This document shows, one piece after another, positions 59,035 through 64,000 of a stretch of DNA of 64,000 nucleotides. This DNA is from CANMIH01 sp049116335 (GTDB taxonomy: Bacteria; Pseudomonadota; Alphaproteobacteria; Rhodobacterales; Rhodobacteraceae): contig JAGDYZ010000020.1 in the NCBI GenBank assembly GCA_049116335.1, positions 1 through 64,000 of the forward strand, in the 5' to 3' direction. Within the stretch, counting starts at the first letter, position 1. Each line of letters opens with the position of its first letter. A program made the translations under genes and the position numbers. The notes beneath the pieces are model-generated. The model saw only the letters and a list, made by a program, of their open reading frames with translations. It was not told the origin of the DNA and did not search any database.

Positions 59035-59646
59035 TTAGGACGCCGGGAATTCGTTCAGTCGCGCCACATAGCGCGCCAGAGTATCAATCTCGAGGTTGAT
59101 CAAATCGCCTTCGGCCACCTGCCCCCAAGTTGTCACCTGTTTGGTGTGCGGGATCAGGTTGATACCAAAGGTGTCGCCCTCGACCTCGTTCACAGTCAGT
59201 GAGGTGCCGTTCAGCGCAACCGACCCTTTGGGCGCGATAAAGCGGGCAAACTCAGCCGGGGCCTGAAAGGTAATGCGGGTGCTGTCGCCCTCGTCGCGGA
59301 TCTCGATGATCTTCGCAACTCCATCCACATGACCCGACACAATATGCCCGCCCAACTCGTCGCCGACCTTGAGCGCGCGTTCGAGATTGACCCGGCGGCC
59401 AACAACCCAACCTGAATTGCCGCTGTCGGCGCCAATGTTGGTTTTCGACACACTCTCGGCGCTGATTTCCACGTCGAACCAGTCGTCGCCCAAGGCAATC
59501 ACAGTCAGGCAGCAGCCATTGCAGGCGATCGACGCCCCAATGTCGATACCCGCCGTGTCATAGGAGGTTCCAATGCGTGCGCGCAGATCGCCACGCTGAT
59601 CCAATTCGCGGATTTCCCCCAAATCAGTCACAATCCCGGTAAACAT
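59035..59646 (-). CDS. ribE: Riboflavin synthase alpha chain
   Basis: A 203-aa enzyme with two lumazine-binding repeats. It starts MFTGIVTDLGEI, has IACNGCCLTVIALGDDWFDVEIS in the first repeat and VALNGTSLTVNEVEGDTFGINLIPHT in the second. It makes riboflavin from two 6,7-dimethyl-8-ribityllumazine molecules. Length and motifs are normal. It is a single gene with its own terminator; no FMN riboswitch was seen upstream. Confidence 0.96.
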   Translation of the reverse strand: MFTGIVTDLGEIRELDQRGDLRARIGTSYDTAGIDIGASIACNGCCLTVIALGDDWFDVEISAESVSKTNIGADSGNSGWVVGRRVNLERALKVGDELGGHIVSGHVDGVAKIIEIRDEGDSTRITFQAPAEFARFIAPKGSVALNGTSLTVNEVEGDTFGINLIPHTKQVTTWGQVAEGDLINLEIDTLARYVARLNEFPAS

Positions 59647-59744
59647 CTCGCGTCCTTTCCCCGCAAATGCGGCGTCATAAAGCCTTAATTTCGCCGGTAT
59701 CGACGGTTAATCTCATCTTTAAGGCAAGGACATATGACGGCATC

Positions 59745-61037
59745 ATGAGCAACGCAACCGGTCAGAAACGGGTCTTCCTGTTCCTTCAGGGACCACATGG
59801 ACCTTTCTTCCATCGTCTGGGCAGCATGCTGCGCAAGGCGGGGGCCGAGGTATGGCGCGTTGGATTCAATGCCGGAGACCGGGCCTTTTGGTTTCATCCT
59901 GCATCCTACATTCCGTTTCAGGGCTCAGGCAGCGACTGGCCCGATACCTTTTGCGACCTCGTCGACGAAAAGCAGGTCACCGACATCGTGCTCTATGGGG
60001 ATGTGCGCCCGATCCACGCCAGAGCGATTGAGATCGCCAAGGCACGCGGGTTGCAGGTGCACGTCTTTGAAGAGGGCTACATGCGTCCTTATTGGGTGAC
60101 CTATGAACGCGGCGGCAGCAACGGTCATTCGCGCCTGATGAAAATGAGCGTGAGCCAGATGCAAAAAGCGCTGGAACAGTCAGACATGGAAACCCCCATG
60201 CCGCCAGCGGCCTGGGGCGACATGCGTCAGCACATCTTTTATGGCGCGCTGTACCATTGGTTTGTGATGTTCCGTAATGGCGGCTACAAAAACTTCCGCC
60301 CGCATCGTTCGCTGACTGTTGTGCAAGAGTTTCTTCTGTATCTCAAACGCTTGCTCTTGATGCCCGTGACCTGGGCCGACCGGGTGATTTCCACCCTGCG
60401 CATCCGGCGCGGTGGTTTCCCCTATCACTTGGCTCTGTTGCAGTTGGAACATGATTCAAGCTTCCAGAAACATTCGCCTTTCTCGACCATGCCCGAGTTT
60501 CTCGAATTGGTCATTCAGGGGTTCGCAGATGGGGCGCCGGGGCATCATCACCTCGTGTTCAAAGCGCACCCGCTTGAAGATGGCCGTGTAAACATGTGCG
60601 CCGCCGTGAAAGATTTGGCCAAGAAATACAAAGTGGCAGACCGTGTGCACTATGTGCGCGGCGGCAAGCTGGCTCAGCTTCTCAATGATGCGCGCACCGC
60701 TGTCACCGTCAATTCGACGGCGGCGCAACAGGTGCTGTGGCGGGGTATCCCGCTCAAGGTGTTCGGCGATGCGGTCTATGCCAAGCCGGAATTTGTCTCG
60801 ACCCAGCCGCTGAGCCAGTTTTTTGCCACCCCGTCGCGCCCGGACAATCGCGCCTATAAAGAATACCGCCGTTATCTGCTTGAAACCTCGCAGGTGGCGG
60901 GCGGATTTTACTCCTCCCGTGGCCGCCGCCAACTGTTGCGACAGGTGGTTGATTTGATGCTTTCGCCCGATGACCCCTATGACGCGCTGGTGCGCGGCAC
61001 CGCGGCTCCGAGGCAACAGTTGCGGGTTGTGCGCTAG
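59745..61037 (+). CDS. kpsS: KpsS-like capsule polysaccharide biosynthesis protein
   Basis: A 430-aa protein of the capsule synthesis family (KpsS/LipB): RVFLFLQGPHGPFFHRLGSML, the D-rich DIVLYGDVRPIH, VFEEGYMRPYWVTYE and HHLVFKAHPLEDG are present. KpsS starts the poly-Kdo linker on the lipid anchor of group 2-type capsules, working with KpsC. ATG 59745 was chosen; AAGGCAAGGA lies upstream. The neighbours (an export lipoprotein and kpsC) support the role. Confidence 0.9.
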   Translation: MSNATGQKRVFLFLQGPHGPFFHRLGSMLRKAGAEVWRVGFNAGDRAFWFHPASYIPFQGSGSDWPDTFCDLVDEKQVTDIVLYGDVRPIHARAIEIAKARGLQVHVFEEGYMRPYWVTYERGGSNGHSRLMKMSVSQMQKALEQSDMETPMPPAAWGDMRQHIFYGALYHWFVMFRNGGYKNFRPHRSLTVVQEFLLYLKRLLLMPVTWADRVISTLRIRRGGFPYHLALLQLEHDSSFQKHSPFSTMPEFLELVIQGFADGAPGHHHLVFKAHPLEDGRVNMCAAVKDLAKKYKVADRVHYVRGGKLAQLLNDARTAVTVNSTAAQQVLWRGIPLKVFGDAVYAKPEFVSTQPLSQFFATPSRPDNRAYKEYRRYLLETSQVAGGFYSSRGRRQLLRQVVDLMLSPDDPYDALVRGTAAPRQQLRVVR

Positions 61038-61132
61038 TCCACACAACCCCTAGTACTGGCGTTTTTCGCGAAAAGCCGGTACGTTATCCAAAAAACTGAG
61101 GCAAATAATAATCAGGTCGAGGAGACCGAGCA

Positions 61133-62269
61133 GTGAAAAACACCCCATCTCGATGGGCGCGTTCGATCGCGCTTTTGGCCATGGTGTCCGTTTTGGCATC
61201 CTGTGGCCTGCCCCGGGTTGGCCCGAATAAACGCGAAATCTTTGCGGGATCCGTCCAGCAACAGGGCGACGCGTTCATCGTTTCCGTCAACAACCGTGTC
61301 ACACGCGCCACCGCCGTTGTGCCCGCCCTTGGGTTCAGCGAAGCCTTTATCAATGCGGGCGTCGTTGGATCGGATACCATCCGCCCCGGTGACACCTTGG
61401 GCATTTCGGTCTGGGAAAACGTCGACGACCCACTGTTGGGCGGCGCCGATGCTGCAGGACCGGCGATCCTTGAAGAGGTTCAGGTCGACGGCAACGGATT
61501 TATCTTCATTCCCTACGCAGGCCGCATTCGCGCAGCCGGTAACACGCCAGAACGCGTCCGGAAAATCATCACAGACAAACTGGACGACCAGACACCAGAC
61601 CCGCAGGTTCAGGTGCGCCGCGTCGCCGGGGATGGCTCGACTGTAAGCCTCGTTGGCTCCGTAGGGGGGCAAGGCGTCTATGCCATCGAACGCCCAACTC
61701 GCACCCTGTCATCTATGCTGGCGCGTGCCGGTGGGGTGACCATCGAGCCCGAGATTGCTCAGGTGACCGTATTGCGTGGTGACAAGTCGGGTAAGATCTG
61801 GTTCCAGGATCTATATCGGAACCCCGAGTTCGACATCGCCCTGCGCGGCGGTGACCGTATTTTGGTTGAGGAAGACACCCGTGCCTTCACCTCGCTTGGC
61901 GCAACCGGCACGCAGGCCCGCGTGCCGTTCGAGAGCCAGAGCATCAGCGCGGTTGAAGCCATCGCCACCGTTGGCGGTCTTGTCTCGACAAGCGCCGACC
62001 CGACCGGCGTTTTTGTTTTCCGCAACGAACCGGCCGAAATCGCGAACCAAGTTCTGGGCCGCACCGACCTGATCGGCGCTCAGCGTCTGATCTATGTGCT
62101 GGATCTGACCCAACCCAATGGGTTGTTCATGGCGCGGGACTTTGTGATCCGCGATCAGGACACGCTCTATGTGACCGAAGCGCCGTTCACGCAGTGGAAC
62201 AAAACCATTTCGGCCCTGACCGGATCGTTGACCGCAGTCAGCTCGGCCACGACCACATTCGGCGGCTGA
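61133..62269 (+). CDS. Polysaccharide export lipoprotein (Wza/KpsD-like)
   Basis: A 378-aa protein with a lipoprotein signal (LAMVSVLASCGLPRVG, lipobox LASC). A Poly_export domain follows (DTLGISVWENVDDPLLGG) and then SLBB repeats (VSLVGSVGGQGVYAIERP and similar). It forms the outer-membrane channel for capsule. GTG 61133 has GAGGAG upstream. It overlaps kpsC by TGATG. Confidence 0.9.
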   Translation: MKNTPSRWARSIALLAMVSVLASCGLPRVGPNKREIFAGSVQQQGDAFIVSVNNRVTRATAVVPALGFSEAFINAGVVGSDTIRPGDTLGISVWENVDDPLLGGADAAGPAILEEVQVDGNGFIFIPYAGRIRAAGNTPERVRKIITDKLDDQTPDPQVQVRRVAGDGSTVSLVGSVGGQGVYAIERPTRTLSSMLARAGGVTIEPEIAQVTVLRGDKSGKIWFQDLYRNPEFDIALRGGDRILVEEDTRAFTSLGATGTQARVPFESQSISAVEAIATVGGLVSTSADPTGVFVFRNEPAEIANQVLGRTDLIGAQRLIYVLDLTQPNGLFMARDFVIRDQDTLYVTEAPFTQWNKTISALTGSLTAVSSATTTFGG

Positions 62270-64000
62270 TGCCGGTGCCACGCGCACCAGATACCATTGT
62301 GAACGCCGAGGGGATCTCTCCTCGGCGTCTTTATGTGTACAATGGCGGCTTTCTCACCAATCCACGCATCCGTCGTATTCTTGACCTGTCGGGTTATCAA
62401 ATCGCACTGGGCAAACCCAAAGACGGCGATTTTGTTGGCATCTGGGGGCAATCCCCCACCTCTCACCGCGGTGAGAAAGTGGCGACACACACCAATGCCA
62501 AAATGGTGCGGGTCGAAGATGCGTTTCTGCGCTCGCTCCATCCCGGCCGCAGCGGTGATCCCCCCCTTGGGTTGATGATCGACCATGGTGGCATTCATTT
62601 CGACCCCAGCACCCGGTCTGATCTGGAAACCCTGCTGCGCACCAACCCTTTGGACGACGGAGCCTTGCTCGCGCAGGCCCGCTCTGCGATCACACGGATG
62701 CAGGCCAACCATCTAAGCAAATACAGCGCCACACGGCTGGATCTTGCGCTGCCTAAGCCCGGCTACGTCCTGATCATCGACCAAACCGAAGGTGATGCCT
62801 CGGTCAAAGCCAGCCGCGCCGACCGCAGCCGGTTCCTTGAAATGCTGTTTGTCGCCCGAGAAGAACATCCCGGTGCCCGCTTTGTCATCAAAACCCATCC
62901 GGAAACCAGCGCCGGGTTTCGCGGTGGGCACTTCCGGGACGAGGACACCGCAGAGAACATTGAAATCTGTGATGCGCCTGTTTCGCCCTGGCAGCTTCTG
63001 GAAGGGGCGACGGCGGTGTATACGGTCTCGTCGCAAATGGGGTTCGAAGCCATTCTGGCGGGGCATAAGCCCCGCGTCTTTGGGGGTCCGTTCTACGCAG
63101 GCTGGGGACTGACCGAAGACGAAGACGTCTTTCCCCATCGCAACCGCAAATTGACCCGCGCCCAGCTGTTTTGCGCCGCCATGATGCTGTTTCCGCATTG
63201 GTATGACCCGTATCATGATCGTCTTTGCACGTTAGAAGACCACCTTGCGGCCCTTGAGGCCCAAAGCCGGGCCTGGCGTGAGGACCACCAGGGTTGGGTC
63301 GCCTCTGGCATGCGCCTGTGGAAGCGGCGCCCATTGCAGCAAGTCTTCGGCTCTGTGCGATCGGTGGTCTATGAGGATGACTCTGAAAAAGCCCAACAGA
63401 TCGCAGACCGGACCAAGGCGCGCCGGATGGTCTGGTCCAGCAAAGCAACCGAGGCAAATGTGGCTCGTGTCGAAGACGGATTTCTGCGTTCGCGCGGGTT
63501 GGGCGCCGAGCTGATCCCGCCCCTGTCGCTGGCGCTTGATGAGGTTGGTATCTACTACGACCCAACCGCGCCATCGCGCCTTGAACAGCTTATCCACAAT
63601 TCAACCGCATTGTCAGACGGACAAATCGAACGTGCGGAGAAGTTGATCTCGAGGCTAAACCAGAACAGCTTGTCGAAATACAACCTATCCGGAGAGTTAC
63701 CCACACTCCCATCCGGTCACCGCATTCTTGTTCCCGGTCAGGTTGAAGATGACGCTTCGATCTTGAAAGGCTGCGGCGAGGTGCGCACCAATGCCGACCT
63801 GTTGCGTCTGGCCCGAGAAGCAAACCCCACATCGGTGGTGATTTGGAAACCCCACCCGGATGTGATTGCGGGCCTTCGTAACGGGCATGTCGACACTCCA
63901 GACCGCTGGGCGGACATGACGCTAACCTCGGGGAACATCGGATCTATTCTAAACAATGTAGATGAAATCTGGACCCTGACGTCTTTGACAGGGTTCGAAG
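62269..64000 (+). CDS. kpsC: KpsC-like capsule beta-Kdo transferase, 3' end outside window
   Basis: The frame opens at ATG 62269 inside the stop of the export gene and stays open to the end of the window (577 codons seen). It begins MPVPRAPDTIVNAEGI. Two tandem copies of the capsule-synthesis unit are visible: VRVEDAFLRSLHPG (about residue 85) with KTHPETSAGF, and VARVEDGFLRSRGLG (about 400) with WKPHPDVIAG. This duplication is the mark of KpsC, which builds the poly-Kdo linker with KpsS. The C-terminal part lies beyond 64000. Confidence 0.92.
   Translation, partial: MPVPRAPDTIVNAEGISPRRLYVYNGGFLTNPRIRRILDLSGYQIALGKPKDGDFVGIWGQSPTSHRGEKVATHTNAKMVRVEDAFLRSLHPGRSGDPPLGLMIDHGGIHFDPSTRSDLETLLRTNPLDDGALLAQARSAITRMQANHLSKYSATRLDLALPKPGYVLIIDQTEGDASVKASRADRSRFLEMLFVAREEHPGARFVIKTHPETSAGFRGGHFRDEDTAENIEICDAPVSPWQLLEGATAVYTVSSQMGFEAILAGHKPRVFGGPFYAGWGLTEDEDVFPHRNRKLTRAQLFCAAMMLFPHWYDPYHDRLCTLEDHLAALEAQSRAWREDHQGWVASGMRLWKRRPLQQVFGSVRSVVYEDDSEKAQQIADRTKARRMVWSSKATEANVARVEDGFLRSRGLGAELIPPLSLALDEVGIYYDPTAPSRLEQLIHNSTALSDGQIERAEKLISRLNQNSLSKYNLSGELPTLPSGHRILVPGQVEDDASILKGCGEVRTNADLLRLAREANPTSVVIWKPHPDVIAGLRNGHVDTPDRWADMTLTSGNIGSILNNVDEIWTLTSLTGFE

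Noticed and set aside
59647..59744. FMN riboswitch in front of ribE
   Set aside because: Only about 100 bases separate ribE from kpsS and no conserved RFN-type stem pattern was found.
1..64000. CRISPR array
   Set aside because: No regularly spaced repeats of 23-45 bases and no cas genes were found.

Overview
The window looks like a chromosome segment from a marine alphaproteobacterium of the Roseobacter group (Rhodobacteraceae). The basis is protein-level family recognition: a complete sox cluster in the order soxRS-VWXYZABCDEF, GapR (DUF2312), DUF2155, an NDUFA12-type complex I accessory protein, a FliM/FliN-like C-ring protein and an SLC5-domain histidine kinase. No species is assigned.

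Bases 1-14780 are accessory DNA packed against the 3' end of a tRNA-Thr(UGU) gene. A 45-bp copy of the tRNA 3' end at 1391-1435 and the tRNA itself at 14713-14779 bound a clearly A/T-richer element. It carries a tyrosine integrase and an excisionase-like HTH protein beside the tRNA, a full type I restriction-modification operon (hsdM-hsdS-hsdR plus a YgjP-type metallopeptidase), a small serine resolvase with a res-like cluster of repeats, a resolvase remnant, several unknown small genes, and an orphan protein with family-A-polymerase-like palm motifs. Left of 1391 lies the end of a second element with a large serine recombinase, so the tRNA appears to hold tandem elements. Two N bases inside the tRNA mark an assembly join.

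Bases 14781-30900 are housekeeping and regulatory genes: a polytopic membrane protein, an FbpB-type permease, gapR, a FadB/FadJ-like protein whose active sites look degraded, a DksA-like zinc protein, a persulfide-detoxification operon (MBL persulfide dioxygenase, two half-size YeeE/YedE transporters, a sulfurtransferase-like protein), a FliM/FliN-like protein, and an SLC5-histidine kinase/response regulator operon.

Bases 29578-38471 form what looks like a short-chain-carboxylate module: an ScfR-type XRE regulator, divergent from a Tat-exported binding protein, LivHMGF-type permeases and ATPases, and acetyl-CoA synthetase. The adjacent SLC5-kinase system resembles the CrbSR acetate switch of other bacteria, so the whole block may sense, import and activate acetate or a related acid.

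Bases 38587-46931 hold a CoA ligase, accBC, aat, a DUF2155-mlaD-NDUFA12 overlapping operon, a RidA protein, and clpP-clpX. Bases 47041-58983 hold the thiosulfate-oxidising sox cluster with its ArsR-type repressor and a YeeE/YedE sulfur transporter. The window ends with ribE and a capsule block (kpsS, a Wza/KpsD-like export lipoprotein, and kpsC running off the edge).

All coordinates come from reading the sequence. Family names rest on motif recognition, not on database searches.
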